64,000 nt of DNA from Geothermobacter hydrogeniphilus. Its GTDB lineage: Bacteria; Desulfobacterota; Desulfuromonadia; Desulfuromonadales; Geothermobacteraceae. Made by a program: the position numbers and the translations under genes. The notes beneath the pieces are model-generated. The model did no database searches and was not told the DNA's origin. It saw nothing but the letters and a program-made list of their open reading frames with translations. The DNA is taken from the NCBI RefSeq assembly GCF_002093115.1, contig NZ_NAAD01000002.1, forward strand, positions 186,001-250,000, in the 5' to 3' direction. How positions within the stretch are numbered: the stretch's first letter is position 1; each line of letters begins with the position of its first letter. Shown here one piece after another: positions 41,622-52,193 of this stretch.

Positions 41622-43055
41622 ATGTCCATCCGTAGAATTCTGGTCGCCGACGACGAAGACTCTATCCGCTGGGTGCTGTCGAAAGCACTTGGGAAACAAG
41701 GGCACAAAGTTGACCTTGCCGCCGATGGGGATGAAGCCCTGCAACTGTTTCGTCGCAACCAATATGACCTGGCCATCCTTGACATCAAAATGCCGAAACC
41801 GACCGGCCTGGAACTGCTCGATCTGTTTCAGCAGGAGAGACCGGAGATGCTGGTCATCATCATGACCGCCGAATCCTCGATGAAGAATGCCGTCGAGGCG
41901 ATGAAACGCGGAGCCTACGACTACCTGACCAAACCCTTTGATCTCGATGAGCTGGATGCCATCATCCTCAAGGCCGGCAAGGCAACCGCCATCAGTGACC
42001 AGGTCACCCTGCTCAAGGATGAATTGAAAGAGCATTACCAGTTTGAACGCAATATCATCGGCAACAGCCAGCCGATGCAGGAGGTCTACAAGCAACTGGG
42101 TCGCATCGCCCCCTCGGATATCACCGTACTGATCACCGGCGAATCAGGAACCGGCAAGGAACTCGTCGCCCGCGCCATCCACTTCAACAGTCCCCGGCTG
42201 GGAAAACCTTTTCTTGCCATCAACTGTGCCGCCATCCCCCGGGACCTGCTTGAAAGCGAACTGTTCGGCCACGAAAAAGGGGCCTTTACCGGGGCCACCG
42301 AGCGCAAGGCCGGCAAGTTTGAACAAGCTGACGGCGGGACCCTGTTTCTCGACGAAATCGGCGACATGTCCCTCGACCTTCAGGCCAAACTGCTCAGGGT
42401 TCTGCAGGAAAAGGAGCTCACCCGCACCGGCGGCAGCCAGACCCTCCAGGTCAATGTGCGCATTGTCGCCGCCACCAACCAGGATCTGAAACGCAAGGTT
42501 GCCGACAAGGAATTTCGTGAAGACCTCTTTTACCGCCTCAACGTGATGCCGCTTGAACTTCCACCGTTGCGCGAACGCCGCGAGGACATTCCGTTATTAG
42601 CCCGGTATTTCCTGCAGAAAGCCCGGGATGACCTGCACGTCTCCACCCGGGGCATCAGCGACGAAGCCCTGAACCTGTTGCAGAAACACGCCTGGCCGGG
42701 CAATGTCCGGGAGTTGGAAAACACCATCCAGCGCGCCGCCCTGCTGTCTCCCGACCAGTTCCTCACCCCCGCCGATTTCGTCAGTCTCGGCAACGAAATC
42801 AGCAGGCAGGAGAATGACAATTCACTGGAGGCACTGGTTCACAACAAGCTCAGCGCCTCACTGGCCCAGATGGATGTCAATGAACTGGACAACCTCTACG
42901 AAATGGTGCTGCACCAGATGGAACGTCCCCTGATTCAGATTGTGCTTGGGAAAACCCGCGGCAACCAGGTACGCACTGCGGAAATCCTGGGGATCAACCG
43001 AAACACTCTGCGCAAAAAGATCAAGACCCTCGGTATCAACATCAGCAGGGATTGA
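41622..43055 (+). CDS. NtrC-like sigma-54-dependent response regulator
   Basis: A 477-residue protein after AGGAGGGGTTCGTACCC. The receiver (about 1-120) has ADDEDSIRW and Asp in LAILDIKMPKPTG. The AAA+ domain has Walker A GESGTGKE, the sigma-54 contact loop GAFTGA (in EKGAFTGATERK) and Walker B GGTLFLDEIGDM. The C-terminal Fis-type helix-turn-helix reads QVRTAEILGINRNTLRKKIK. It activates sigma-54 promoters; the dctP promoter at 54774 is one sigma-54 promoter in the window, though nothing links the two specifically. Confidence 0.93.
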   Translation: MSIRRILVADDEDSIRWVLSKALGKQGHKVDLAADGDEALQLFRRNQYDLAILDIKMPKPTGLELLDLFQQERPEMLVIIMTAESSMKNAVEAMKRGAYDYLTKPFDLDELDAIILKAGKATAISDQVTLLKDELKEHYQFERNIIGNSQPMQEVYKQLGRIAPSDITVLITGESGTGKELVARAIHFNSPRLGKPFLAINCAAIPRDLLESELFGHEKGAFTGATERKAGKFEQADGGTLFLDEIGDMSLDLQAKLLRVLQEKELTRTGGSQTLQVNVRIVAATNQDLKRKVADKEFREDLFYRLNVMPLELPPLRERREDIPLLARYFLQKARDDLHVSTRGISDEALNLLQKHAWPGNVRELENTIQRAALLSPDQFLTPADFVSLGNEISRQENDNSLEALVHNKLSASLAQMDVNELDNLYEMVLHQMERPLIQIVLGKTRGNQVRTAEILGINRNTLRKKIKTLGINISRD

Positions 43056-43100
43056 ACAATCCCGGCCCGGCGCAACAGTGATGCGATATCGACCCGGCGC

Positions 43101-43310
43101 CTACTGCAGTCCGGTTGTGTTGCGGAGAGCGGCCCGTCTTTCGGGGAAGGAATAAACGCGGCGACGACCGCGCAACGGGCCGGTCGCGACATCGACCCAG
43201 CCTTCGGCACGCCGAAAACGACTGATGGCGGCCTTTTCCAACAGTTGGTCGAGAATGGCCGGTTTGACAAAATCATGGCGGCCATCGAGATAAACAACAG
43301 GGATCATCAT
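43101..43310 (-). CDS. Small conserved protein of unknown function
   Basis: ATG 43310, with GGAGGT 5 nt upstream, gives 69 residues (MMIPVVYLDGRHDFVKPAIL). The pattern 'IPVVY.DGRHD.V....LD.L.E...I..F.R..GWV' followed by an arginine-rich R-GRRR and FPERR tail is one I associate with short proteins of Geobacter-like genomes. The tail often ends Y.GPERR. It is convergent with the NtrC-like gene. No motif for catalysis or metal binding is seen. Confidence 0.7.
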   Translation of the reverse strand: MMIPVVYLDGRHDFVKPAILDQLLEKAAISRFRRAEGWVDVATGPLRGRRRVYSFPERRAALRNTTGLQ

Positions 43311-43374
43311 TTCCCACCTCCTGCCGGGGTCACCTGACACCATAGTGAGCTTTAACTAATTTGTAACCGACTTT

Positions 43375-43914
43375 ATGACAAAGTCAATGAACACAAATAA
43401 AAAGAGCGTTGTCGGTCAGTCCGCGAAATCGACCACAGACGGCAGGACTCCCGCCCTGACCCTGGTGGCGGCCATGACTGACGACGGGGTTATCGGCCGA
43501 CGAGGGGAGATGCCCTGGCGGCTGCCCGCCGAACTGCAGCTGTTTCGGCAGCTGACCATGGGCGGGACCCTGATCATGGGCCGAAAAACCTTTACATCCC
43601 TGCCCGCCCCCCTGCCCGGCCGGATCAACCTTGTCGTCAGTCGGCATCTGCAAACGGCCCCGGGGCGCACGATCTGCAGCTCTCTGCAGACCGCGCTGCA
43701 ACTGGCCGCAACCCTGCCGAGACCTGTTTTCATCGTCGGTGGCGCGCAACTGTACCGACAGGCACTGCCGCGCTGCGGGAAAATGGTTCTCAGCTGGATT
43801 GAAGGACAGCCGCAGGGCGATACCTTCTTTCCGGCAATCGAATGGTCAGAATGGGAAATCGAACGGGAAGAGAGTTATTCGGGCTTCAGGCGTTGTTTCT
43901 ACTGCCGGGTCTGA
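43375..43914 (+). CDS. folA: Dihydrofolate reductase
   Basis: ATG 43375 gives 179 residues, with about 27 residues of polar extension before the conserved LTLVAAMTDDGVIGRRGEMP. The substrate-binding WRLPAELQLFRQLTMGGTLI, NADPH-binding GRKTFTSLP, NLVVSR and VFIVGGAQLYRQAL segments are normal. It reduces dihydrofolate to tetrahydrofolate in the cytosol. ATG 43387 is an alternative start, and neither has a clear ribosome site. The N-terminal extension is unusual for the family. Confidence 0.9.
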   Translation: MTKSMNTNKKSVVGQSAKSTTDGRTPALTLVAAMTDDGVIGRRGEMPWRLPAELQLFRQLTMGGTLIMGRKTFTSLPAPLPGRINLVVSRHLQTAPGRTICSSLQTALQLAATLPRPVFIVGGAQLYRQALPRCGKMVLSWIEGQPQGDTFFPAIEWSEWEIEREESYSGFRRCFYCRV

Positions 43915-43986
43915 ACAGATGCCTTCAGCCGGATGAAAAGACCATCCTCCACCTGAAAACATGCCGCTCGATGCCGCCGGCATCGA

Positions 43987-45354
43987 TCAGAATCCGTCAT
44001 CACGGCGAGCCTGGTTTTCAAAACGGGTGTACATCCCGCGGAAAGTCAGGTTGACGGTGCCGATCGGACCGTTACGCTGCTTGCCGATAATGATTTCGGC
44101 GTCCATATCATGCCCCTTGTCGCAGGTCTTGTCCTTGTTGCGACACTCCTCGCAATAGACCGCCTCGCGATAGACGAACATGATCACGTCAGCATCCTGC
44201 TCAATGGCACCCGACTCACGCAGGTCGGCCATGATCGGCCGTTTGTCGGTACGATTTTCCAGTGAACGGTTAAGCTGCGACAAGGCCATCACCGGCACAT
44301 CGAGTTCCTTGGCCAGGGCCTTGAGGGAGCGGGAAATTTCAGAAATTTCCTGTTGACGGCTTTCCTGATTGGAGCCCTGCATCAACTGCAGGTAGTCGAC
44401 CACAATCAACCCGAGTCCGCGTTCAGCCTTCAGACGCCGGGCCTTGGCGCGCAGTTCAAGAACTGAAATCGCCGGAGTATCATCGATATAGACCGGCGCC
44501 TCCGCCAACAGACCGGCACCGGTAGTCAACTTCGGCCAGTCCGATTCACCGAGATTGCCGGTTCGCAGGCGGCTGGCATCAACCCGCGACAACGAGCAGA
44601 GCATACGCTGAACCAGCTGTTCCTTGCCCATTTCGAGGGAGAAGACCACAGTCGGCACCGGTTCCTTATGATGCACGGCGGCGTTCTCGACGATGTTGAG
44701 ACAGAAGGCGGTCTTACCCATCGACGGCCGCCCGGCGAGAATGATCAGGTCGCCGCCCTGCAGGCCGGCGGTCTTTTCATCCAGGTCGGTAAACCCGGTG
44801 GGAACCCCGGTAACCATCTCCTTGCGGTCATAGAGCTTCTCAATCGCCTTGAAGGTATCCTTGAGAATTTCCTTGGCCGAGAAATAGGATTGCTGGGTCT
44901 TCATCCCGGTGATCTCGAAGATTGATTTCTCAGCCCAGTCGAGAGCCTGTTCGACATCCCCGCCCTCATACCCCCGCGTAGCGATCTCGGTGGCGGTGCT
45001 GATCAACCGGCGGGAAATCGCCTTTTCTTTCACCAGTTTGCAGTAATAGGAAATATTGGCGGCGGTCGGAACATAATCGACCAGGGCCGCCAGATAGGCA
45101 TTGCCGCCGACGGCATCGAGTTCACTTCTGCGGTCAAGCTCGGCCGTCAGGGTGACAAGATCGGCGGGTTCACCTTTTTCGGAGAGGTTCACCAGGGCGG
45201 TGAAAATCTTGCGATGACTTTCCTTGTAGAAATCATCGGCGGAGAGCAACTCAAGCGCCTTGTTGAGAGCCTTGTTCTCAAGCAGAATCCCGCCGAGAAT
45301 CGACATTTCCGCTTCCAGGCTCTGGGGCGGCAGGCGATGAATGCTGTCGGTCAT
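43987..45354 (-). CDS. dnaB: Replicative DNA helicase DnaB
   Basis: A 455-residue protein. N-terminal DnaB-N domain (LPPQSLEAEMSILGGILLEN), linker, then RecA-type motor with Walker A GRPSMGKTAFCLNI, Walker B LIVVDYLQLM and the arginine-rich QLNRSLENRTDKRP loop. It unwinds DNA at replication forks. It is last in the rpsF-rpsR-DUF2232-rplI-dnaB order. No intein is present. Confidence 0.97.
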   Translation of the reverse strand: MTDSIHRLPPQSLEAEMSILGGILLENKALNKALELLSADDFYKESHRKIFTALVNLSEKGEPADLVTLTAELDRRSELDAVGGNAYLAALVDYVPTAANISYYCKLVKEKAISRRLISTATEIATRGYEGGDVEQALDWAEKSIFEITGMKTQQSYFSAKEILKDTFKAIEKLYDRKEMVTGVPTGFTDLDEKTAGLQGGDLIILAGRPSMGKTAFCLNIVENAAVHHKEPVPTVVFSLEMGKEQLVQRMLCSLSRVDASRLRTGNLGESDWPKLTTGAGLLAEAPVYIDDTPAISVLELRAKARRLKAERGLGLIVVDYLQLMQGSNQESRQQEISEISRSLKALAKELDVPVMALSQLNRSLENRTDKRPIMADLRESGAIEQDADVIMFVYREAVYCEECRNKDKTCDKGHDMDAEIIIGKQRNGPIGTVNLTFRGMYTRFENQARRDDGF

Positions 45355-45407
45355 CCGACCCCCGGGATCAATACCGGCCGGGGAAGAACCCCCGGCCGGC
45401 AGGATGG

Positions 45408-45863
45408 TTATTCACCTTCAGACTCGGCAACAACAGTCAGCTTGATGGTGGCGGTGACACCGGCATCGAGCTTGACGGCGATTTCAAAATCGCCCAGCTG
45501 CTTGATCGGTTCATCAAGCTGGATTTTCTTCCGATCCAGTTCAATGCCCTTCTCGGCCAGTTTGGCCTCGATCTCCATGCCGGTGACGGCACCGTAAAGC
45601 TTGCCTTCTTCGCCGGCCTTGTGGGCAACCTCGATGCGGTTCGCTTCGATCTTGCCCTTGAGAACCTCGGCAGCCTGGACAACGCGTTGGAATTTACGCT
45701 CGGCCTGGCGCTTCTGGTGCTCAAACTCCTTGATGTTACGGCTGTTGGCGATGACGGCCATCCCCTGGGGGACAAGGTAATTACGACCATACCCGGGTTT
45801 CACCTTGACCAGATCACCAATATTGCCGAGACCATCAACATTTTCGGTAAGAATGATTTCCAT
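45408..45863 (-). CDS. rplI: Ribosomal protein bL9
   Basis: A 151-residue protein, MEIILTENVDGLGNIGDLVK, with the bL9 signature GDLVKVKPGYGRNYLVPQG, a long connecting helix and a C-terminal RNA-binding domain. It lies 53 nt upstream of dnaB and 23 nt after the DUF2232 gene. Confidence 0.97.
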   Translation of the reverse strand: MEIILTENVDGLGNIGDLVKVKPGYGRNYLVPQGMAVIANSRNIKEFEHQKRQAERKFQRVVQAAEVLKGKIEANRIEVAHKAGEEGKLYGAVTGMEIEAKLAEKGIELDRKKIQLDEPIKQLGDFEIAVKLDAGVTATIKLTVVAESEGE

Positions 45864-45886
45864 CGGTCTCCTCCAAATTCTTTCTA

Positions 45887-46819
45887 TCAGTCAGATTTCT
45901 TTTGCCTTGGTTTACGAAAATCGGCCCACATATCGAAAACCCCGATTCCGGTCACGATAATCGGCAACGGGTTCAGTACCGCAATCAACAGGTAACCGAA
46001 GCCACGTATGAAGGAAGGGATTTCCTTCCGGCCGAAAAAGAAGCTGACTACCGCCAGCCCCTGCAGAAAATAAATCGGCAGCAGCAGAACCAGGCCGTTC
46101 AGGGCCACAAGTCGGACCGCACCTTCACCGAACACGACCCCGAACCCGGCCAGGATCAAGGGCCAGATCAATATTTCCGGGGCCTTCCAGCCTGAAAGCG
46201 GAGCTCCGGGTATCCGGTATTCACCACGCGCCAGCCGCCCGAGAAATACCACCTGCAAACCCAGCATGATGGCGGTCACCAGAGCGATCCAGGCAGGAAA
46301 AGTCCCCTTTAAAAAGGTGCCCATCTGCTGTATCGCCGATCGAAACGACTCGGCCTGTTCAGCATTGAGATTCCCCTGGTCGGCGAGTTTCAGGGCGCTT
46401 GTCACCTCACCCTGGAGATACTGATCCACCATTGATGGAAGTGAGACGCCGGATTGTTGACTGTAGATCAGCAACGTCACCGAAGCCAGCGAAACCAGAC
46501 CGAGAGTACCGTACAACAGAACCCGGTCCCAGGGGACTCCCTGGCGGAGCAGGCCGGCGACGATCATTGCCGGCAAGGCGAACTGGGCGGCAAAGGCGAA
46601 CATGGCACTCAGGCCGCCGAGCATCTGCATCCCGCCACAGGCCAGCAATGCCGAGCCGCAGCCGATCAGCATCCCGCGCCTCATCGCCACATAAGCAAGC
46701 GGCACCGGCACCAGAAAACTGAGCAGCATTCCCAGAACCCCGAACTGCCCCGCGAGCAATTGCAGCAACAGGCTGCCGAGAGTACCGATCAGCAGAAACC
46801 GCAGGTTGTCCCTCTTCAT
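45887..46819 (-). CDS. DUF2232 (YybS-like) membrane protein
   Basis: A 310-residue protein with about eight membrane segments (starting MKRDNLRFLLIGTLGSLLLQ). The position between rpsR and rplI is that of yybS-like DUF2232 proteins in many bacteria. No catalytic motif is visible. The family may relate to ECF-transporter-like or envelope functions; I do not assign one. It is co-transcribed with the ribosomal genes. Confidence 0.8.
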   Translation of the reverse strand: MKRDNLRFLLIGTLGSLLLQLLAGQFGVLGMLLSFLVPVPLAYVAMRRGMLIGCGSALLACGGMQMLGGLSAMFAFAAQFALPAMIVAGLLRQGVPWDRVLLYGTLGLVSLASVTLLIYSQQSGVSLPSMVDQYLQGEVTSALKLADQGNLNAEQAESFRSAIQQMGTFLKGTFPAWIALVTAIMLGLQVVFLGRLARGEYRIPGAPLSGWKAPEILIWPLILAGFGVVFGEGAVRLVALNGLVLLLPIYFLQGLAVVSFFFGRKEIPSFIRGFGYLLIAVLNPLPIIVTGIGVFDMWADFRKPRQKKSD

Positions 46820-46839
46820 GCGGTTCGTTACAATCCCCG

Positions 46840-47112
46840 CTAGTCTTTCAGAGAATGACTGGAGGTAAAGGGCAGCAACGCGATATTACGGGCACGCTTG
46901 ATGGCAGCGGTCAGTTTACGCTGATGCGTGGCGCAGTTGCCGGAAATCCTCCGCGGGACAATTTTCCCGCGCTCGGAAAGAAAATATTTCAGGGTGTCGA
47001 TATTTTTATATTCGATGGTCAGGCTCTTGTCAGCACAGAACCGACAACCCTTACGCCGGGAATAACGCCGCCGCGGGCCACCGCCACCAGTGGATCGTCT
47101 CTGAAATGCCAT
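46840..47112 (-). CDS. rpsR: Ribosomal protein bS18
   Basis: A 90-residue basic protein with the bS18 core [20 protein letters not shown], preceded by an N-terminal Cys pair (KGCRFCADK). It is assembled as a heterodimer with bS6, encoded 29 nt upstream. Confidence 0.97.
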   Translation of the reverse strand: MAFQRRSTGGGGPRRRYSRRKGCRFCADKSLTIEYKNIDTLKYFLSERGKIVPRRISGNCATHQRKLTAAIKRARNIALLPFTSSHSLKD

Positions 47113-47141
47113 GGTATCTCTCCTTCGTCTCTGTTTGGGTG

Positions 47142-47528
47142 TCAGGCAGTCGCTTCGCCTTCAGCGGTTTCGGTTTCAGCAACCGGCGATGCGGTCTCTT
47201 CTTCGGACTCTTCGGCAACCGGCTCGGCAGGAGCCTGGTAGCCCTTTTCAAGCTGAACAGTCTGAAATTTGAGAACCGAATCCTCGATCCGCAAACGTCG
47301 CTCAAATTCGGCGATGGCGGCGGCGGGAGCCTGATAGATGTACAGGACGAAGGTCCCACGGGGTTGTTTCCTGACCAGGTAGGCCAGCTTTCGTGAGCCC
47401 CAGTTGTCGATGTTGAGGATCTCGGCCTGTTCACCCTCGAGATACCCTTTGAGCTTGTCGATCTGGGCGGTCAGCTCATCCCCGATCAGATCAGGGTGCA
47501 GAATGACCACTGTTTCGTAGGTACGCAT
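47142..47528 (-). CDS. rpsF: Ribosomal protein bS6
   Basis: ATG 47528 follows AGGAGGAACGTT; 128 residues. [20 protein letters not shown] and [19 protein letters not shown] are diagnostic. The C-terminal tail is long and acidic ([20 protein letters not shown]), longer than in E. coli bS6. It is the first gene of the operon. Confidence 0.96.
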   Translation of the reverse strand: MRTYETVVILHPDLIGDELTAQIDKLKGYLEGEQAEILNIDNWGSRKLAYLVRKQPRGTFVLYIYQAPAAAIAEFERRLRIEDSVLKFQTVQLEKGYQAPAEPVAEESEEETASPVAETETAEGEATA

Positions 47529-47552
47529 AACGTTCCTCCTCATGAGTTGTGA

Positions 47553-47600
47553 GCCCCGGTCAGCCGGAGCAAGGAGCTTTCACGTCGGACCACCCGACGT
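47553..47600 (-). promoter_or_regulatory. rpsF leader hairpins, possible bS6:bS18 site
   Basis: Two stems lie in the rpsF leader: ACGTCGG (47582-47588) with CCGACGT (47594-47600), and GCCCCGG (47553-47559) with CCGGAGC (47564-47570, with one G-U pair). In several bacteria bS6:bS18 binds a hairpin with CCG in this leader to repress the operon. The match is by position and CCG content only. Confidence 0.3.
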
Positions 47601-47643
47601 AAAAGGGAATTTTTAGCACAGGTCGGCGGAAAAAGGCAAGACA

Positions 47644-48738
47644 TCAGACGTTGAATCGAAAATGCATGACGTCACCGTCCTGCACCACGTAGTCCTTGCC
47701 TTCCAGACGCATCAGCCCCTGGTCCTTGGCGCCGGCTTCACCGCGGGCACTGATGAAGGCCTCATAGGCAATGACTTCCGCACGAATAAACCCTTTTTCA
47801 AAATCGGTATGAATCACGCCGGCCGCCTGCGGGGCCCGGGCACCGTCGACAACCGTCCAGGCACGCACTTCCTGCACGCCGGCAGTGAAGTAGGTGATCA
47901 GCCCGAGCAGCCGGTAACCGGCATGAATCATCCGGTCGAGCCCGGATTCGTCAAGACCCAGTGCCTGCAGAAACTCAACCTTTTCTCCGCCGTCGAGTTC
48001 TGCGATTTCGGCCTCGATCTTGCCGCAGAGAATGACCAGTTCGGAGCCTTCCGCCGCAACATGTTTGCGGAGTTGTTCGACATAGTCATTGCCGTCGGGG
48101 AGGTCATCCTCGGCCACATTGGCGACATAGAGGACCGGCTTGGCGGTAATCAGGAAAAGATCCCGCAGCAGGGCCAGTTCCTCGGGTTCCAGCCCGGCCG
48201 CACGAACCGGCTTGCCATCGTTGAGGACCTCTTCGACACGCTGCAGAACAGACAATTCGGCCTGAGCCGACTTATCACCGCTTCTGGCCAGTTTTTCGAT
48301 CCTCTGGATGCGTTTGCCGAGGGTCGCCAGGTCCGCCAGGTTGAGTTCGGTCTGGATCACCTCAACATCCCGCAACGGGTCAACGCTGCCGTCGACATGG
48401 ACCACGTTGTCGTCTTCGAAGCAGCGAACGACATGAGCGATGGCATCGACCTGGCGAATATGACCAAGAAACTGGTTTCCCAGACCTTCCCCGGTGCTGG
48501 CCCCCCGAACCAGGCCGGCAATATCGACGAACTCGATGGCGGTCGGCAGCACTCTTTTCGGCTGGACGATCTCCGCCAGAGCGTCAAGGCGCTCATCCGG
48601 GACGGAAACAACCCCGACATTCGGTTCAATGGTGCAGAAGGGATAATTGGCGGCCTCAGCACCGGCCGAGGTGATGGCATTGAAGATGGTCGACTTGCCG
48701 ACATTCGGCAGACCGACGATACCGCATTTAAAGCCCAT
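47644..48738 (-). CDS. ychF: Redox-regulated ATPase/GTPase YchF (OLA1 family)
   Basis: ATG 48738 ([20 protein letters not shown]) gives 364 residues. G1 is [10 protein letters not shown]3 is [21 protein letters not shown]4-like region YVANVAEDD, and the C-terminal TGS domain ends [14 protein letters not shown]. It binds ribosomes and hydrolyses ATP preferentially. It lies upstream of the rpsF operon on the same strand. Confidence 0.95.
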   Translation of the reverse strand: MGFKCGIVGLPNVGKSTIFNAITSAGAEAANYPFCTIEPNVGVVSVPDERLDALAEIVQPKRVLPTAIEFVDIAGLVRGASTGEGLGNQFLGHIRQVDAIAHVVRCFEDDNVVHVDGSVDPLRDVEVIQTELNLADLATLGKRIQRIEKLARSGDKSAQAELSVLQRVEEVLNDGKPVRAAGLEPEELALLRDLFLITAKPVLYVANVAEDDLPDGNDYVEQLRKHVAAEGSELVILCGKIEAEIAELDGGEKVEFLQALGLDESGLDRMIHAGYRLLGLITYFTAGVQEVRAWTVVDGARAPQAAGVIHTDFEKGFIRAEVIAYEAFISARGEAGAKDQGLMRLEGKDYVVQDGDVMHFRFNV

Positions 48739-48814
48739 AGTTTTTTTCGTCCGCAAACAGATAGCCGGGGCGCAGGGCCCCGGCTATGAAGTGATTCAGT
48801 TTTTCATCAGCCGC

Positions 48815-50851
48815 CTAGGCGAGCAGCGGGGCAATAACCAGCGAAACAACACTCATCAGCTTGATAAGGATGTTCATCGCCGGGCCGCTGGTGTCCTTGA
48901 AGGGATCGCCGACGGTGTCGCCGATAACGGCAGCAGCGTGGGCATCACCGCCCTTTTTCTCCCCTTCAATCTTGCCCTGCTCAATATATTTCTTGGCATT
49001 GTCCCAGGCGCCGCCGCCATTGGACATCATCAATGCCAGCAGCACACCGGCCAGAGTGGCACCGGCGAGCATCCCGCCGAGCGCTTCCTTGCCGAGTACA
49101 AGGCCGACCAGCACCGGGGCGACAACCGCGACCACGCCCGGCAGGACCATTTCCTTGAGAGCGGCGCGGGCGGAGATATCGATACACTTCTCAGGTTCCG
49201 GCTTGACCCCTTCCTTGCCTTCGAGCAGACCGGGGATTTCGCGGAACTGCCGACGGATCTCGTCAACCATCTTGCCTGCAGCGCGGCCGACGCTGGTCAT
49301 GGTCATCGCACCCATGAGAAACGGCAGCGCGCCACCAACCAGCAGGCCGACAACGACCAGCGGGTTGATCAGGTTGATGCTCTGCAGCCCGACAGTGGTG
49401 GCATAGGCGGAGAAGAGAGCCAGGGCGGTCAACGCCGCCGAACCGATGGCAAAACCCTTGCCGATGGCAGCGGTGGTGTTGCCGATGGCGTCGAGGCCGT
49501 CGGTGATTTTCCGCACGTCTTCGCCGAGGCCGGCCATTTCCGAAATACCGCCGGCATTGTCGGCGATCGGACCATAGGCATCAACCGTCATGGTGACGCC
49601 GACGGTGGCCAGCATGCCGACGGCGGCGATGCCGATGCCGTAGAGCCCGGCCGTGGCGTTGGCGACCAGGATGCCGGCGCAGATAATCAGAATCGGCAGG
49701 CCGGTGGATTCAAGACCGACCGCCAGTCCCTGGATGATGTTGGTCGCCGGGCCGGTCTTGCTCGCCTCGGCAATACGCATCACCGGGCCGTGGGCGGTGT
49801 AGTACTCGGTAACCTGGCCGATGGCGATCCCGGCCAGGGTTCCGGCGAGAATCGCCCAGAAGACCCCGGTGGCGATGCCCAGCGCATGGATCATGATGAA
49901 GGCGGCAACCAGGAATCCGCCGGCGGCAACAAAGGTGGTGGCATGCAGCGCCTTGGCCGGGTCCATGCCCTTGAGAACCTTCATCGACCCGATACCGATA
50001 AGCGAAAAGACCAAGCCGACGATAGCCAGACCGAGCGGCAGCAGCATGGCGGCCGCTTTCACTTCGGCCAGACGGGTCAGGGCTTCCGGACCGCCGCCGA
50101 GTTTGACCAGCAGCGCCGGGCCGGCAGCCGCGGCGATGGCGATGGTGGCGATGATCGAGCCGACATAGGATTCAAAGATGTCGGCGCCCATACCGGCGGT
50201 ATCGCCGACACAGTCACCGACGTTGTCGGCGATGACACCGGGGTTGCGGGGATCATCTTCAGGGATGCCGGCCTCGACCTTGCCGACCAGGTCGGCGCCG
50301 ACATCGGCGGCCTTGGTATAGATCCCGCCGCCGACACGGGCAAAGAGCGCGATGGAGGAAGCCCCCATGGCAAACCCGTTGATGTACTTGGCCGTTTCCG
50401 GGTCACCACCGTACATGATGTAGGCGATGCCGACGCCGACCAGGCCGAGGGAGGCAACCGCCAGCCCCATGACAGCGCCGCCATTGAAGGAAACCTCAAG
50501 GGCCTTGGCCTGACCGTGAGCCCGGGCCGCCTCGGTGGTGCGGACATTGGCGCGGGTCGCGGCCTTCATACCGATAAAACCGCAGGTCATGGAACAGATA
50601 GCACCGCCGACGAAGGCGAGAGCTGTCTGATAGTTGATGCCGATGACGATCAGCACGAAGACCACGGCGATAAAGATGGCCAGCACCCGATACTCGCGAC
50701 CGAGAAAGGCCATGGCACCGGCATGGATATCGTCGGAAATCTCCCGCATTTTCTCATTGCCGACCGGCTGAGCCTTGACCATGATGTACATCACAATGGC
50801 GATCACGAATCCGACCGCCCCCAGGATGGGAGCAAACATCTGCAGTTCCAT
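48815..50851 (-). CDS. hppA: Membrane-bound K+-dependent pyrophosphatase (ion pump)
   Basis: A 678-residue protein with about 16 membrane helices. The substrate loops [20 protein letters not shown] (DxxxxxxxExxxxxD) and GDNVGDC-like [20 protein letters not shown] are present, as is the third acidic loop [26 protein letters not shown] has Ala and Thr at the positions that make the enzyme potassium-dependent. PPi hydrolysis drives H+ or Na+ export; which ion cannot be settled here. A single-gene unit. Confidence 0.95.
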   Translation of the reverse strand: MELQMFAPILGAVGFVIAIVMYIMVKAQPVGNEKMREISDDIHAGAMAFLGREYRVLAIFIAVVFVLIVIGINYQTALAFVGGAICSMTCGFIGMKAATRANVRTTEAARAHGQAKALEVSFNGGAVMGLAVASLGLVGVGIAYIMYGGDPETAKYINGFAMGASSIALFARVGGGIYTKAADVGADLVGKVEAGIPEDDPRNPGVIADNVGDCVGDTAGMGADIFESYVGSIIATIAIAAAAGPALLVKLGGGPEALTRLAEVKAAAMLLPLGLAIVGLVFSLIGIGSMKVLKGMDPAKALHATTFVAAGGFLVAAFIMIHALGIATGVFWAILAGTLAGIAIGQVTEYYTAHGPVMRIAEASKTGPATNIIQGLAVGLESTGLPILIICAGILVANATAGLYGIGIAAVGMLATVGVTMTVDAYGPIADNAGGISEMAGLGEDVRKITDGLDAIGNTTAAIGKGFAIGSAALTALALFSAYATTVGLQSINLINPLVVVGLLVGGALPFLMGAMTMTSVGRAAGKMVDEIRRQFREIPGLLEGKEGVKPEPEKCIDISARAALKEMVLPGVVAVVAPVLVGLVLGKEALGGMLAGATLAGVLLALMMSNGGGAWDNAKKYIEQGKIEGEKKGGDAHAAAVIGDTVGDPFKDTSGPAMNILIKLMSVVSLVIAPLLA

Positions 50852-50916
50852 TGGACTCTTTCCCTCTCTTCTTCTCTACACTCGGTTAATGTTTCCCTGC
50901 CACCGCGGACAGGTAT

Positions 50917-51495
50917 TTAGGAAGTGAACAAATCCCGATTATTGTATGCGTTCATGCCGGCTTCGACACCTTCGCAAAGGGCGATCCGCAAGGCATCGAC
51001 GGCACCGTCAAGAACCTGATCAAGAACCTTCCGTTCAGCGCTGCTGAACGGTTTGAGGACATGGGCCACAACATCCCCTTCACCGACCGGACGCCCGACA
51101 CCGATTTTACAGCGGACAAAGTCGCCGTGACCAAGAACCTGACGGATGTGCCGGATACCGTTATGGCCGCCATGGCCACCGCCGAACTTGAACTTGATCC
51201 TCCCGAACGGGAGGTCAATATCATCGTGAACCACAATCAAATCCCCCGGAGCGATACCGAGGGACTTGAGGGCAGAGCCGATGCTGGCGCCGCTGAGGTT
51301 CATGTAGGTCTGGGGCAGCAGTACCGTTGTTTCGACCGCGGCCACCCTCCCGGCGCCATACAGGGCCTGATGCCCCTTGCGCTTGAGCGCTATACCGGCA
51401 ACGGCGGCCAATCGCTCGGCCACCATGAAACCGACATTATGCCGGGTCAGCCGGTACTTTTCTCCGGGATTACCAAGCCCGGCCAGCAGTTTCAC
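50917..51495 (-). CDS. pth: Peptidyl-tRNA hydrolase
   Basis: A 192-residue protein, MKLLAGLGNPGEKYRLTRHN. GLGNPGEKY and the catalytic His in RHNVGFMVAE, plus LPQTYMNLSG and HDDIDLPFG, are diagnostic. It recycles peptidyl-tRNA. It lies 20 nt after rplY, an order shared by many bacteria (prs-rplY-pth-ychF). Confidence 0.97.
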   Translation of the reverse strand: MKLLAGLGNPGEKYRLTRHNVGFMVAERLAAVAGIALKRKGHQALYGAGRVAAVETTVLLPQTYMNLSGASIGSALKSLGIAPGDLIVVHDDIDLPFGRIKFKFGGGHGGHNGIRHIRQVLGHGDFVRCKIGVGRPVGEGDVVAHVLKPFSSAERKVLDQVLDGAVDALRIALCEGVEAGMNAYNNRDLFTS

Positions 51496-51515
51496 AGAAT
51501 CCCCGCTTCGCGGCC

Positions 51516-52139
51516 TTATTCGGCTGCAGGCTCTTCGACCGCCGTCACCTCTTCGCCTTCTTCATCGGCAACAACTTCATCTTTGTGGCCGGTACAGGTG
51601 ATGACGGTAAAGTTGACATCATGAGGGATCTCGACACCAGCGGGGGTCGCGATATCAGCGACATGCAGCACGTCGCCGATATTCAACCCGGTCACGTCAA
51701 CCTCGATGGTGGACGGAATCGCGGTCGGCAGACAGACAACCTCCAGTTCATGGCGCACCACTTCGAGGTTGCCGCCGGCAATCTCGCCGGCCGACTTGCC
51801 CACCGGCACCAGGGGGACCATGACGCTGACCGTGGACGTCAGATCAACCGCGTGAAAATCAACGTGCAGAGTCTGTCCCCGCAGGGGGTCAATCTGCATA
51901 TCCTTGACGATCACCTGCCTGCCGTCAAAAGCGCCATCCCCCTTGAGGGTGATCAGCGTATTCCAACCGGCATCCGGATCCAGACACTTGATCAGCACCT
52001 TCGGGTCGACGCTGATCGGGCAGGGCTCCATACCGGGGCCATACACCACGGCGGGGACCAGCGCTTCGCGACGCAGAGAGCGGGAAATGCCCTTGCCGAC
52101 CTTGTTGCGGGCGGAAACATTAAGTTCAACGTGTGCCAT
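51516..52139 (-). CDS. rplY: Ribosomal protein bL25, CTC type
   Basis: A 207-residue, two-domain form: 5S-rRNA-binding domain (NVSARNKVGKGISRSLRREA) and the C-terminal TL5/CTC beta domain (about 95-185), then an acidic tail ending TAVEEPAAE. Encoded between prs and pth. Confidence 0.96.
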   Translation of the reverse strand: MAHVELNVSARNKVGKGISRSLRREALVPAVVYGPGMEPCPISVDPKVLIKCLDPDAGWNTLITLKGDGAFDGRQVIVKDMQIDPLRGQTLHVDFHAVDLTSTVSVMVPLVPVGKSAGEIAGGNLEVVRHELEVVCLPTAIPSTIEVDVTGLNIGDVLHVADIATPAGVEIPHDVNFTVITCTGHKDEVVADEEGEEVTAVEEPAAE

Positions 52140-52193
52140 ATCTATGATCCTCCAGTAAATTCTCGAAAATGATGTTCTGTTCTCCGACCCTCG

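Noticed and set aside
48647-50920. Plus-strand open frame of 757 codons
   Set aside because: Antisense to hppA; composition (G/D/H/Q) is the mirror of a membrane protein.
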